From the NCBI GenBank assembly GCA_003671055.1, contig QWPV01000004.1, positions 21,232 to 85,231 of the forward strand: a stretch of 64,000 nucleotides of DNA. The letters are read 5' to 3'. Source of the stretch: Planctomycetota bacterium. Lineage in GTDB: Bacteria > Planctomycetota > Phycisphaerae > Phycisphaerales > SM1A02. Both the position numbers and the translations under genes were made by a program. The notes below the pieces were generated by a model. That model did no database searches. It had not been told where the DNA came from and saw nothing but the letters and a program-made list of their open reading frames with translations. How positions within the stretch are numbered: the stretch's first letter is position 1; each line of letters opens with the position of its first letter. Below, piece after piece: positions 18,692 through 30,138 of the stretch.

Positions 18692-20370
18692 TCCGTGCCA
18701 GAAACCCTTTCGATCTCGTCGAAGCTTGTCATGCCGTTTGCGACGAGTTGGAATCCGTACGACTGCAGCGTGGTGAATAGACTGCCCGAGAGTGATTCTC
18801 GGATTTGTGCGATGGTCGGCTTTTTCAAAATCACATCGCGAAGGTTGTCATTGAACTCCACCATCTCGAAGATTGCGCGCCGCCCGTAGAAACCTGTGTC
18901 GAGACAGTACGCGCAACCTTGGGGCGCGTAGATCTGTGCAACGCCGTGCACAGACTTGCCCATGCGCATCTGTTGCGCAGGCGTTGGAACCACTGCTTTT
19001 CTGCAGGTTCCGCACAGTACGCGCACGAGTCGTTGCGCAATTACGAGGTTGAGCGCGTTCGCGACTTGGTAACTCTCGACGCCGAGATCCATGAGTCGGA
19101 AGATCGTTCCGATCGTGTCGCGAGCGTGGACGGTCGAGAAAACAAGGTGACCCGTCATTGCTGCTTGCATCGCAACCGTTGCAGTTTCAAGATCTCGGAT
19201 TTCGCCCACCAAGATGACGTCAGGATCCTGACGCAGCACCGAACGGAGAAGTCCACCGAACGTATGCCCCTGCTTGCCATCAATCGGAATCTGCGTGGCG
19301 CCGTCGATCTGATACTCGACAGGATCTTCAATCGTGATTGCGTTCCGTTCCACAAGATTGATTTCACGCAAGCATGAGTACAGCGAAGTCGTCTTGCCCG
19401 ATCCTGTTGGACCGCACACAAGAATGAGACCCGCATCGCGATTGCAGACGACGCGAACCTTCTCATACATCCACGGCAACAGTCCCATCTCATGCAAACG
19501 ACCTGGAGCAGTCGCGGGATCAAGCACGCGCACCACCATCTTCTGACCATGCACCGCTGGCGTGAGACTCACGCGGTAATCAACGCGACGAGACTTCACG
19601 TTCACGGTGAAGTGGCCGTCAAGCACTTCGTTCTTCATGCTCTGATCGAAATGGCAGAGCACTTTCACCACACCGAGAATCCGACGGAAGACCTGCAGCG
19701 GTAGATCACACACCGTCACCATCGTTCCATCGACGCGAAAGCGCACCACGGCAACATCGGTGCGAGGCTCGATATGCAAATCGCTCGCACGGGCGCGGAA
19801 GCATGCGAGCAAGAGCAGTCGATAGATGTAGACGCTTTCTGCTGGCGCGTCGTCACCGGAATCACCCTCGCCCTGCGCAGCGTGCATCACAGCGCCGCGT
19901 GCATCGACGAGCGCGATGTCGGTCTCGCCGAACTGCTTCGCTAAACTCGAGTCAATGACGCGTCGGATATCTGCTTCATAACTCGATTGCGCGACAACTT
20001 CTCTCGCATCGATGTCGATGGTCGCCTGCGGCCGTGCACGCGCCTGCTGCGGCGGAGGAGTCGCGGACTTCACTGGTTCGGCGCCTTGGGGTTCGAGGAA
20101 GCGAATCTCTATCGAACCGATCCGAATGATGTCGCCGTTTCCGAGCACCTGAAGCGGAACCTTCGCGCCATTCACCTTCATGCCGTTACGGGAACCGAGG
20201 TCGCGGACTTGCCAGAGCCCGTCAATAGTCTCAATGACGCAGTGCTGACGGCTCAAGCCATCGTCGTTGTAGTTGATTTCATTTTCTGGAAGTCGTCCGA
20301 CACGAACTGGTTCGGCTGCGAGATCCATGCGCCGCGTCCAACGCGGGCTTGTTACTTCAAGAAATGCCAT
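18688..20370 (-). CDS. pilB: FHA domain fused to a PilB/GspE-type pilus assembly ATPase
   Basis: Encodes 560 residues from ATG 20370. An FHA domain occupies about 20-91 (VRVGRLPENEINYNDDGLSRQHCVIE, LGSRNGMKVNG), a phosphothreonine-binding module. After a Pro/Gln linker comes the PilB/GspE motor: the ASDLHIEPRTD Asp box, Walker A CGPTGSGKTTS (319-329), HTFGGLLRSVLRQDPDVILVGEIRD with Walker B (386-393), TGHLVFSTVHARD, and a zinc knuckle CGTC (453-456) with CAYC (486-489). It should power pilus extension or secretion from the inner membrane. The usual N-terminal T2SSE_N part is reduced. An FHA at this position suggests control by protein phosphorylation (inference). Confidence 0.93.
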   Translation of the reverse strand: MAFLEVTSPRWTRRMDLAAEPVRVGRLPENEINYNDDGLSRQHCVIETIDGLWQVRDLGSRNGMKVNGAKVPLQVLGNGDIIRIGSIEIRFLEPQGAEPVKSATPPPQQARARPQATIDIDAREVVAQSSYEADIRRVIDSSLAKQFGETDIALVDARGAVMHAAQGEGDSGDDAPAESVYIYRLLLLACFRARASDLHIEPRTDVAVVRFRVDGTMVTVCDLPLQVFRRILGVVKVLCHFDQSMKNEVLDGHFTVNVKSRRVDYRVSLTPAVHGQKMVVRVLDPATAPGRLHEMGLLPWMYEKVRVVCNRDAGLILVCGPTGSGKTTSLYSCLREINLVERNAITIEDPVEYQIDGATQIPIDGKQGHTFGGLLRSVLRQDPDVILVGEIRDLETATVAMQAAMTGHLVFSTVHARDTIGTIFRLMDLGVESYQVANALNLVIAQRLVRVLCGTCRKAVVPTPAQQMRMGKSVHGVAQIYAPQGCAYCLDTGFYGRRAIFEMVEFNDNLRDVILKKPTIAQIRESLSGSLFTTLQSYGFQLVANGMTSFDEIERVSGTD

Positions 20371-20430
20371 AACGGAGATCGTACAGCGCGAGACAACTAA
20401 AATTTGAATGCAACGAAACGCCAAGACCGC

Positions 20431-20458
20431 TTTGCGTGCGCTTCCTTCCGCTTAGAAT
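20431..20458 (+). promoter_or_regulatory. possible promoter of the first RRM gene
   Basis: TTTGCG (20431-20436) and TAGAAT (20453-20458) are separated by 16 bp. The -10 matches five of six consensus bases. The start codon lies 25 bases downstream, giving a short leader of about 18 nt. Confidence 0.4.
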
Positions 20459-20482
20459 CCTGTTCCACGAGGGCGCCTAGTC

Positions 20483-20944
20483 ATGTTCAAACTCTTCATC
20501 GGTAACCTCAGTTTTCACACCAGCGCAGACCGCCTCCGGCAAGTCTTCTCAAAGTTCGGAGAAGTAACCGAGGTGTTCCTCGGCACTGACCCGAATTCTG
20601 GTCGCTCGCGTGGGTTTGGCTTTATCTCGATGGGAACGCAAGACAGCGGACTCGCTGCGATCGCCGCGCTCGACGGCAAAGATCTCGAAGGCCGAACGAT
20701 CGTCGTCAATGCCGCGGAGAAACGCACGAAACCCACTGCAAAGTCGGACGAGTCCCGCGCGAGCGGAAAAGGCGGCGCTTCAGGTGGTGCAAAAAAGACT
20801 GCCGCGAAGAGCCCACCGAATGCTGCGCTCCCACCGCATGGCTTTGAAGGTCATCACGACAGCACGCGACAATGGGACCATGGAAGAGATCGCGATCGCG
20901 CGCATGATGAGAAACGCGAACAACGCTTCGACCGCGAACCGTGA
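20483..20944 (+). CDS. RRM-domain RNA-binding protein
   Basis: Encodes 153 residues. One RNA recognition motif spans about 1-80, with RNP2 KLFIGNL (3-9) and RNP1 RGFGFISM, plus TSADRLRQVFSKFGEVTEVFL and GKDLEGRTIVVNAAEKRTK. The tail is disordered: Lys/Ser/Gly-rich, then His/Arg/Asp-rich. Small RRM proteins of this kind occur in cyanobacteria and Planctomycetes and are thought to bind RNA, perhaps as cold-shock or RNA-chaperone factors. It converges on a second RRM gene 73 bp away, so the window has an RRM pair. Targets are unknown. Confidence 0.92.
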   Translation: MFKLFIGNLSFHTSADRLRQVFSKFGEVTEVFLGTDPNSGRSRGFGFISMGTQDSGLAAIAALDGKDLEGRTIVVNAAEKRTKPTAKSDESRASGKGGASGGAKKTAAKSPPNAALPPHGFEGHHDSTRQWDHGRDRDRAHDEKREQRFDREP

Positions 20945-21017
20945 TGACTTGCGAGCAGGACCGCGCAGCATGATGCTTCGTCATATCGCGCGCTGCAGAA
21001 AACCGAATCCTTACTAA

Positions 21018-22253
21018 TTACTTGGTCTTGGTTGCTTTCGACGCAGGCTTGGCTGCTTTCGCAACTTTTGCGACCTTCGCCACCTTGGTGACTTTGGCAA
21101 CCTTCGCGACCTTCGTGACTTTCGCAACCTTAGTGACCTTCGCAACCTTGGCTACCTTGGCTACTTTGGCTACTTTGACAACCTTAGTCACCTTAGCTGC
21201 TTTGGCAACTGTTGCTTCCTTCGCAATTTTTTCGACCTTGGCAACCTTCGCTACTTTGGCAACCTTCGCTACTTTCGCTACTTTCGCGACCTTCGCAACC
21301 TTGGCAATCTTTTTAGGTGCCTCTTCTTTCGTGTTGCTCGGGACGCTTGAAGACTTCGACGCTTTCACGACGCTCGCGAGCTTCGCCGCAGTCGAGGTCG
21401 CCTTGGACGTTGCCAACGACGCACTCTGAGCGAGCGGCTTCGCTGGCGATGCTGATGCTGCTGCTGATGGAACTGGTGCAGCTGTGGTTCCGAGTGGCCT
21501 TGCCATCGGGCGCACAGGGCCTCCGACAGTTCCTGAGAATGGACGAGCGACGACTCTTGTCGGTGCTCCGGCGTATCCTGAAAGCGAGCCGGACCCTGCA
21601 CCCGCGGTCGGAGCACTCGAGTTTCGCACGGGAAATGCTGAGGTTCCAGATGACATGGGGCGACTTGTGATTCCCATCGATGTGTTCGGCGCGAGGCTCG
21701 GTCGTGGTGCTGTGGATGGATCCATCGGACCGACACCCGACAGCGGCGCTGATGCGCGCAAAGGCGCGCCTTCCTCTGCGCGAGCGGAGTAGCCGCCGAT
21801 TGGCCTCGAGGATCGAGGCGCAAAAGCGCTTGGCGCGTTCGAGGGATACTCAGAACGCGAACTCCCGAAAGAGGATCCACCAGCACTCGCACCAGGGCTT
21901 CGTCGTGGATTTGCGCGACCACCAAATCGCGCGACGCCACCGCCGCGATTCATATGTGGACCGAACGGACCTGTTTGCACAGGGCGCTCCTGCACGGCCG
22001 CCTTCTTCTTCACAACTTCGTTAATCACGAGCTCTTTGCCCAGCAAGCGTTTCCCGATGTTTGCAGCGATTGCCGCACGACCTAGCTCAGGATCACGCAC
22101 CATGATGATGGCAAAACCCTTGCTTTTCTCGGTATCGGGATTGATCGCGATGACCGCGTCTTCGATCGGAACAAACGGCGCGAAGAGCTCACGAATTTGC
22201 TCAATCTTGGTTCGAGGCTCGAGATTGCCCACGTAGATTTTGAACATAGCCAT
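21018..22253 (-). CDS. RRM RNA-binding protein with long Ala-Lys-Val repeat tail
   Basis: Encodes 411 residues from ATG 22253 (ATG 22247 also possible). The N-terminal RRM (about 3-80) has RNP2 KIYVGNL and an RNP1-like KGFAIIMV with hydrophobic Ile/Met in place of RNP1's aromatic Phe. The middle 230 residues are disordered, rich in Ser, Pro, Ala, Gly and Arg. The last hundred or so residues are a nearly uninterrupted K-V-A/T-type tripeptide repeat with about one Lys in three, resembling histone-H1-like or AlgP-like tails in charge but not in sequence. Such tails bind nucleic acid non-specifically. An open frame on the opposite strand across the repeat is a shadow. A weak promoter precedes it. 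Confidence 0.88.
   Translation of the reverse strand: MAMFKIYVGNLEPRTKIEQIRELFAPFVPIEDAVIAINPDTEKSKGFAIIMVRDPELGRAAIAANIGKRLLGKELVINEVVKKKAAVQERPVQTGPFGPHMNRGGGVARFGGRANPRRSPGASAGGSSFGSSRSEYPSNAPSAFAPRSSRPIGGYSARAEEGAPLRASAPLSGVGPMDPSTAPRPSLAPNTSMGITSRPMSSGTSAFPVRNSSAPTAGAGSGSLSGYAGAPTRVVARPFSGTVGGPVRPMARPLGTTAAPVPSAAASASPAKPLAQSASLATSKATSTAAKLASVVKASKSSSVPSNTKEEAPKKIAKVAKVAKVAKVAKVAKVAKVAKVEKIAKEATVAKAAKVTKVVKVAKVAKVAKVAKVTKVAKVTKVAKVAKVTKVAKVAKVAKAAKPASKATKTK
21030..21315 (-). repeat. 9-bp tandem coding repeat (Ala-Lys-Val units)
   Basis: About 30 degenerate 9-bp units encode K-V-A or K-V-T triplets at the end of the RRM gene. Synonymous codons vary between units (gcaacc, gctact, gcgacc on the plus strand), so the repeat is held at the protein level more than at the DNA level. 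Length variation by slippage is likely. Confidence 0.85.
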
Positions 22254-22998
22254 AGGAATGTCTTTCGTTCGTTTCCCGCCAAAAGACATCCCCCACCAGA
22301 CGCTGTAATGCCAGCGCGAGACGCTGTTGGAAGCCATTCCGAATCAACGCACCGACACTGTCTAAAGAACGATCAAGATTGTCAAGCAGTCCAACGGCCG
22401 TTCCCCAAAAATTCTTAGATGAGCGAGGGCATGCCACGCCCAACAACGAGCCGTCCATCAACCGGCGGTTCCCAAACGATCACCATCGATCACTGCGCGT
22501 CGGGAGTCCATCAGCAATCCCCAAATAGGAGCGGCACCCACCGTCAACGCTCAAGGTACCAGCGCACTGGCGACGCACAGCCGCCGAATGCGTCACGAAC
22601 AGGACGCAACCGTCCACCGCCTTTGCCCCCGCCCAAGCGAATGCGTGCACATGCGCGAGACCTCTCCACCGTTTCGACAGAATCCGCCATCAATCAACAC
22701 GCGCATCGCTTCGAAGCGAAGTCCCACCTTCAAGCACTGCGATTCAAGCGAAAAGACTCGAATTCAATTGAGTCGAAACCAAGGCCAAAACCCGAAACCA
22801 GAATCGAACTTCAAGTAGTCAGGGTTCGACACATTTGAAGCATCTCGGGGCCGCCACCATAAAACAGGCAACGCACGCACCGAAGATCCAGACGCGCGAG
22901 AAAACACCCAAGCCTTGAAACGCCGTTCAATCTCGCAAGCCATCCGGCAATCGAAAAAGAACACATGGCGCACACGCCGCGCATGCCAAAAATAAAAA
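22254..22998. other. 745-bp stretch without a supported gene
   Basis: Lies between the long RRM gene and the terminator of the 5S gene. It holds a weak promoter candidate for the RRM gene. The open frames seen here (for example 22419-22838 on plus) have atypical Arg/Gln/His-rich composition and no domain. I looked for RNase P, tmRNA and SRP RNA hallmarks on both strands and saw none, but an uncharacterised small RNA cannot be excluded. Confidence 0.5.
22359..22385 (-). promoter_or_regulatory. possible promoter of the AKV-tailed RRM gene
   Basis: On the minus strand a perfect TTGACA (22380-22385) is followed by TAGACA (22359-22364). The spacer is only 15 bp, shorter than ideal. The chosen start codon lies about 105 bp downstream. 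Confidence 0.35.
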
Positions 22999-23028
22999 GG
23001 GCTCTGTCGAGTTTCCTCGACAGAGCCC
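22988..23028 (-). terminator. intrinsic terminator of the 23S-5S operon
   Basis: A perfect 13-bp GC-rich stem (22999-23011 with 23016-23028) with a 4-base loop is followed on the minus strand by TTTTTATTTT. It lies a few bases past the 5S 3' end. Confidence 0.95.
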
Positions 23029-23033
23029 ATTAA

Positions 23034-23139
23034 GCCGGCAATCACCTACTTTCCCGCTGAGCAGTATCATTGGCGACAAGGTCTTAACTTCTGTGTTCGG
23101 GATGGGAACAGGTGTGACCCCTTGTCTATATTCACCGGC
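23034..23139 (-). rRNA. rrf: 5S ribosomal RNA
   Basis: About 106 nt on the minus strand. The 5' GCCGGTGAA and 3' GATTGCCGGC ends pair as helix I. The internal CCCATCCCGAACACAGAAGT is the universal 5S loop sequence, and GCGGGAAAGTAGGTG closes the molecule. Ends are estimated from helix I pairing and may be off by a few bases. It is co-transcribed downstream of 23S. Confidence 0.93.
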
Positions 23140-23142
23140 AAT

Positions 23143-23172
23143 CCATGGAGTGCCATTCCTGGCACTCCATGG
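23143..23172. other. hairpin in the 23S-5S spacer
   Basis: A perfect 12-bp inverted repeat (23143-23154 with 23161-23172) with a 6-base loop lies immediately before the 5S gene in transcription order. Probably an rRNA precursor processing structure; no T-run follows, so it is not a terminator. Confidence 0.6.
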
Positions 23173-23330
23173 TGATAAATCGTGCAATGTGTCGCGCTTC
23201 GAATCACTCAAGACAAATCATGGACTTCATGAAAATCTAGAGCGGTCGTAAACTGCATGTCTAACGAGCGAAGTCGGCGACCAGTCAGCCGACCGCAGAA
23301 AAACTGCGATTCGGAGACCGGTAGACGCGA

Positions 23331-26084
<2,754 letters not shown>

Positions 26085-26384
26085 TCGCGTCTACCGAACC
26101 CCGAATTTGACTTCGTTGGTTCGCTAAATGATCAACGAGACCAGTTCGTGACAAACGCATTTCGCGCTTGCGCACTTGCTGGCCTCTAGCATGCCACCCA
26201 TCGATTTACAGGTGACACACATTTCGCCTTCTAGCTGCTCGTTAAACTCATTGCAATTTACGCGACACCAACCATTCCGCAAGTTCCACACATTGAGCCT
26301 GAGCTGGCTTTCGCCATCACCGGTTCGCTGCACTTCCTTTACGGAATTCTGGTGTCGCCTTATCACGACATCATTGCACTGACT

Positions 26385-26414
26385 TGTCAAAGAAACGCTT
26401 CAAAAGAAGCGTTT
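26385..26414 (-). promoter_or_regulatory. rRNA leader hairpin followed by boxA-like sequence
   Basis: In the 23S leader a 9-bp hairpin (26406-26414 with 26393-26401) runs into TTTCTTTGACA (26385-26395). This resembles the boxA antitermination element of bacterial rRNA leaders, preceded by a boxB-like hairpin as in enteric rrn operons. The TTGACA part could instead be the -35 of a second promoter. Confidence 0.45.
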
Positions 26415-26457
26415 TTCCGCTTGGTTCCTGAATCTCAGGGACTTACGCGGGACGGAG

Positions 26458-26485
26458 AGTTTAGCGACTCTCTTGCTGCTGTCAA
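26458..26485 (-). promoter_or_regulatory. promoter of the 23S-5S operon
   Basis: On the minus strand a consensus TTGACA (26480-26485) and TAAACT (26458-26463) are 16 bp apart. Transcription would start near 26451 and give a leader of about 365 nt before 23S. This is the only good promoter in the 26.1-26.6 kb gap, and it explains how 23S-5S is transcribed without a 16S gene. Confidence 0.6.
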
Positions 26486-26598
26486 CCCCTACGGCGTCTC
26501 TGTGCATGATTTTTTTATGGAGAGTTCAGGAAGTCGCTATTTTGTCTAATAACCCAATTCAAACACCCCAAATTTGGCCAATTTCAACGGGTTGTCCA

Positions 26599-26630
26599 CA
26601 AAAGGAAGCCGAGGCTTACGCCTCGGCTTC
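26599..26630 (-). terminator. intrinsic terminator of the pilus alignment operon
   Basis: An 11-bp stem (26605-26615 with 26620-26630) with a 4-base loop is followed by a TTTT run on the minus strand. It lies about 35 bp past the stop of the last pilus gene and upstream of the rRNA promoter, so it insulates the two units. Confidence 0.85.
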
Positions 26631-26664
26631 TTGAAATCGAAATCTGAACGATGTCGGGGGCCCT

Positions 26665-28659
26665 TTATGAGCCTTCACCGCCGCGCGGCCCATACTTAGG
26701 TGCGTCGCCACCAGCGCCTGTACCGACGCCGCCTCCAGCAGGAGCGCCGCCTGTTGCTGCATCGCCTGTGGCTGGCGCTTTCACACCCTTCTTTTGCCGT
26801 GCTTCGGTCTCTGCGAGCTCTGCATCGTCAAAGTACTCACGCCTGCGCGCATCCGCGGTGTCCGCGGTTGGCACACGAACCTCATAGGGATCCTCTGGAC
26901 GAGCGAGTTCCTTCACAAGCACGACTGCCGCGCCACGTCGATCGCTTGCGCCTCGATCGACCGAAGGATCCGCAACGATGTCAACAATGTAATATCCGGT
27001 GGAGAAGTCATTAGACGAGCCTGAAGTACTAATAACATCACCAGGCTGCAGTGTTACGCGCTCACGGCGGCGAGCGCCGTCTCGATATCGATAGATCTCG
27101 ACAGATGCTTGTCCGACGCCGAGACGACCTTCGGCAGGCGCTGCATCCACGAAGAAGAACGCAACGGGTGGAATCACTCGAATCGGCTCGCCCCAACCAC
27201 TTTCGATGCTTCCGAGGATGAACGGGGTTGCGTTGGCTTTTTGCTCGGCAACGAGTTGCGCGCCCCGTGCGAAAAATGGGTTGTAGAAGTTCGCCGAGCA
27301 AGAATATCGATAGGTTTTACCTGGTACGACGGAAATGTCGTGCGTCCACACGAGCACGGATGGATCCGCAGCGAGGTCGGGGAACTTCGATTTTGGCGCA
27401 GCAAGTGTTGCTTTCGCATCGAGCGCGGTCAGTGTCTCAGTTCCAGCGTCGACAAGTGCTTGCTCGCGCCTTTGCTTCTTCGTCAACGCGATGCGCTTTG
27501 CTTTGCCTGCCTCGTCCTTCGGGTCTGCGCCATCAGCGCCACGCTTTCCGCCACCCATGCCACCACCAAGACCACCACCACCAAGTCCACCGCCTGGCCG
27601 TCCGCCCGCACCACCGCCGCCTGCGGAGTCGCCACCGCCTGGCTTCTTTGGCGCTTCCTCAAGCGGGCCACCCGCATCGGTGAGTTGCTGTGAGGTCTGT
27701 GCCAGGTTGGCTTGGGCTGTTGCGAGCTTCTTCTTTGCGGCGCGAATTTCTGGCTTGTCCCCGTCCGACTCGCTGCCGCTTTCCGCGACCATCAAGCCGG
27801 TGGAGAACGCGCCTACCTTCGTGGGAAGGAATGCAGGTTGAATGACTTCGCGCTGATTTGCAGGATCGGAAAGTTGCGTGAACACGGACTGACGCAATCC
27901 AGCGTCAGCTCCCTTTGCAATCTCGGCGCGATAGTTGAAAGCGACTGTAGGAAGATGACCAACGACAACTTCGTCTCCCCAAGTGCCATCGGCGCGCTCT
28001 GTCTGACGGTGGAATTCGACGTCCACAATATAGAACGCACTGTTGTACCAAATGGTTGGAATCTGCTTGCGCGGTGGGGAAAGGCCGAGGTCGTCTGCCG
28101 ACATTTCCTTGCGCACTGCGCTGAGATCAAGCACCGCGGAGGGAACCGTCCAGAGCACGTCGTAGGGCGCGGAAGAACTCGCCAGCAGTGACTTCAACTC
28201 TGGATACTGCTCGACCACTGCGTCTTCGAGCGTGTCTGCGAGTTGAATCGTTGGTTGCAGTGCGACCGAAGGCAGCGAGGGTTCGTGGTACCACGAGTCT
28301 GCTGATCCGCCGCCCGAACTGAGCAGCGAACCCATAGCGGGCGAAAGTCGCGCGAGGCGAGAGGACGGAGCGACGCCGCGATCAAGACGCGCAATGAACG
28401 CATCTGCTGCGGGATCAAGGCCGTCTTTCGGGATCGTGATGGATGCTTGATCCGAGTCGAGCAACGCCTTCACCGTGTTCGACTTCACGCCGATGACCTT
28501 GGCGATTTCGCCTGGATCTACAGTCTGTGAGCCAAGCTTCACCTCATTAGGTGAATGCACAAGTTGCCAGCCTGCGACGCCCACAAGCGCCAGCAAACTA
28601 ACACCTAGGACGAGCTTCTCAACATGCTGCTCAAGGGGCTTCATGCCTTTGGTCTTCAT
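26665..28659 (-). CDS. type IV pilus operon protein 3 (single TM, Gly-rich linker)
   Basis: Encodes 664 residues. ATG 28659 is chosen because GGAG lies six bases upstream; a GTG at 28704 directly after the previous stop would add 15. One N-terminal TM helix (about 18-36, VLGVSLLALVGVAGWQLV) is followed by a long extracytoplasmic region. Its two globular parts are split by a Gly/Pro/Lys-rich linker and a stretch of charged helix. It ends in a Gly-rich tail with YGPRGGEGS. No catalytic motif is seen. Third position after PilM-PilN and a PilO-like gene suggests an alignment-subcomplex role like PilO/PilP. The specific family is not recognised. Confidence 0.7.
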   Translation of the reverse strand: MKTKGMKPLEQHVEKLVLGVSLLALVGVAGWQLVHSPNEVKLGSQTVDPGEIAKVIGVKSNTVKALLDSDQASITIPKDGLDPAADAFIARLDRGVAPSSRLARLSPAMGSLLSSGGGSADSWYHEPSLPSVALQPTIQLADTLEDAVVEQYPELKSLLASSSAPYDVLWTVPSAVLDLSAVRKEMSADDLGLSPPRKQIPTIWYNSAFYIVDVEFHRQTERADGTWGDEVVVGHLPTVAFNYRAEIAKGADAGLRQSVFTQLSDPANQREVIQPAFLPTKVGAFSTGLMVAESGSESDGDKPEIRAAKKKLATAQANLAQTSQQLTDAGGPLEEAPKKPGGGDSAGGGGAGGRPGGGLGGGGLGGGMGGGKRGADGADPKDEAGKAKRIALTKKQRREQALVDAGTETLTALDAKATLAAPKSKFPDLAADPSVLVWTHDISVVPGKTYRYSCSANFYNPFFARGAQLVAEQKANATPFILGSIESGWGEPIRVIPPVAFFFVDAAPAEGRLGVGQASVEIYRYRDGARRRERVTLQPGDVISTSGSSNDFSTGYYIVDIVADPSVDRGASDRRGAAVVLVKELARPEDPYEVRVPTADTADARRREYFDDAELAETEARQKKGVKAPATGDAATGGAPAGGGVGTGAGGDAPKYGPRGGEGS

Positions 28660-28704
28660 TGCGTGCTCCAATTCAATCTGATGGCGCTCAATGGCGCTCC
28701 ACAC

Positions 28705-30138
28705 TTAACTACCTGTTGTCTCGCCGCTTGCTTCTGCTGACTCTGCTGTGATCGTCGTGACTCCGAGAAGTCCTCGCACGGACTCTGGCATGAAAAACGC
28801 TGTCCACTCTCGGAACCAGATGGTTTCGATATCCAATGTCACCGTCGAGACTGGCTCCACGCCGTATGCGAAACCCTTCCGCGCTGCGGCGAATGGATCT
28901 GCAGGAACGACTTCCATGTCGAGAATTGTCATGAAGTTCTCGCGTGAAAGCGCGTTGAGCACCGCTGGAATCGCTGCTGTTTCCGCCACAAACACCAGGG
29001 TCACTTGACGCACGTCATAGACCGTGTTTGATGTTCGACCCGTAAATGACTTGGAGTAATCGCGCGCTGCTTCGGCTGCAGGATCGACTTGAGGACTGCC
29101 GAGTCCGGCTCGCACTGTTGCCGTTGGTGTTGGCGTTGCTGCACCCTCGGGTGATTCGGGCGCGGCACCGAACGCGGCGGCCTCGCCAGAACTTGCGTTC
29201 TCGGAAGCGGATCCTTCCTCGCTCGCTCCTCCTGATTTTCCCATGGGGGCAATCGTGAGGGAGATGAGATGCTTCACGGGTGCTCGCAACTCAGGAACGA
29301 GTTCTTTCGCACCATCTTGATTCGCGGCGTAGAGGCCACGCAAGATGTCTTCGGTTACCCAAAACCTCCACTGCCAGTCAAACAGTGTTTGCTCGTATGC
29401 GGCGATCTGCGCAGGCTTCTCGAAGTCGAGCGCCTTTGCAGCCGCTTCCGTTGGGATCGAAAGATCAATCGGATCGCAAAAGAACGACACACCCATCGCG
29501 GATGATTCGAGCAGACCAATGCGATCGCTTGCGAGCTTCTGTTCAAGCTTGAGTTTCTCCTCTGCGGAGAGACTCGCTGCATCATTCTTTCGAAGATCTT
29601 GGTTGATGAAGTTGAGCCGCGCACCCTCGAGACGCTTCGTGATTTCGGTGACCGAAGGCGCTGTGCCCGCGTGGACATCTGCAAGGAGTTTCGCGTACTG
29701 CGCGGCAACAAACTTCTGCGCTGCGTAGCGAACCTTTGCTGCCTGCTTGTCGTTGATTCGAGGCAAAAACTCGGCGATTTCTGACTTCGGATCGTACGGA
29801 TCACGACCATTCAGATTCCGCGCCAGCGCGGCCTGCTGAATCTTCGTCGCGTCCTCAGCGATAACGTTGATGACTTGGCCGTACTGCTTCACCACGGCTT
29901 CGTTGATCACGCCCTTTGCATTGAAGGGCTCTGCACTTCCGGGGAATGCGATCGTGATCGAGCCCTTCTCAGCGCCCTCAAGCTCACCGAACCGCCGCGC
30001 TTGCTCTTCTGCTTTCAGCCGCACAGTTTCATTGAACCCCGCGCTCGCAAACCAGCCTCCTGCAAGCGCCGCGATGATCGTTCCACAAAATACGACGACG
30101 AGCACATGTTCTTTGACGAACGCGATCACTTGCTTCAT
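28705..30138 (-). CDS. type IV pilus operon protein 2 (PilO/Amuc_1100-like position)
   Basis: Encodes 477 residues. A short cytoplasmic start (MKQVIAFVKEH) leads to one TM helix (about 12-30) and a periplasmic, helix-rich region with many charged residues. An Ala/Pro/Thr-rich linker follows, then a C-terminal ferredoxin-like part (YDVRQVTLVFVAETAAIPAVLNALSRENFMTILDMEVVP). That last segment resembles the periplasmic domain of PilO-type proteins and of the Amuc_1100 family found in PVC bacteria. It should sit in the inner membrane with PilM-PilN. The start overlaps the upstream stop (ATGA). Identification is by layout and context rather than clear homology. Confidence 0.7.
   Translation of the reverse strand: MKQVIAFVKEHVLVVVFCGTIIAALAGGWFASAGFNETVRLKAEEQARRFGELEGAEKGSITIAFPGSAEPFNAKGVINEAVVKQYGQVINVIAEDATKIQQAALARNLNGRDPYDPKSEIAEFLPRINDKQAAKVRYAAQKFVAAQYAKLLADVHAGTAPSVTEITKRLEGARLNFINQDLRKNDAASLSAEEKLKLEQKLASDRIGLLESSAMGVSFFCDPIDLSIPTEAAAKALDFEKPAQIAAYEQTLFDWQWRFWVTEDILRGLYAANQDGAKELVPELRAPVKHLISLTIAPMGKSGGASEEGSASENASSGEAAAFGAAPESPEGAATPTPTATVRAGLGSPQVDPAAEAARDYSKSFTGRTSNTVYDVRQVTLVFVAETAAIPAVLNALSRENFMTILDMEVVPADPFAAARKGFAYGVEPVSTVTLDIETIWFREWTAFFMPESVRGLLGVTTITAESAEASGETTGS

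Noticed and set aside
21022..21429. Open frame on the plus strand coding for Ala-Thr-Phe/Leu repeats
   Set aside because: It is the mirror of the Ala-Lys-Val tail; the minus-strand gene has an RRM domain.
22419..22838. 139-codon open frame in the gap before 5S
   Set aside because: Composition unlike neighbouring genes, no domain, no ribosome-binding site.
26085..26664. Possible 16S rRNA upstream of 23S
   Set aside because: Only about 580 bp, with a promoter and a terminator; no 16S sequence such as the anti-Shine-Dalgarno 3' end.
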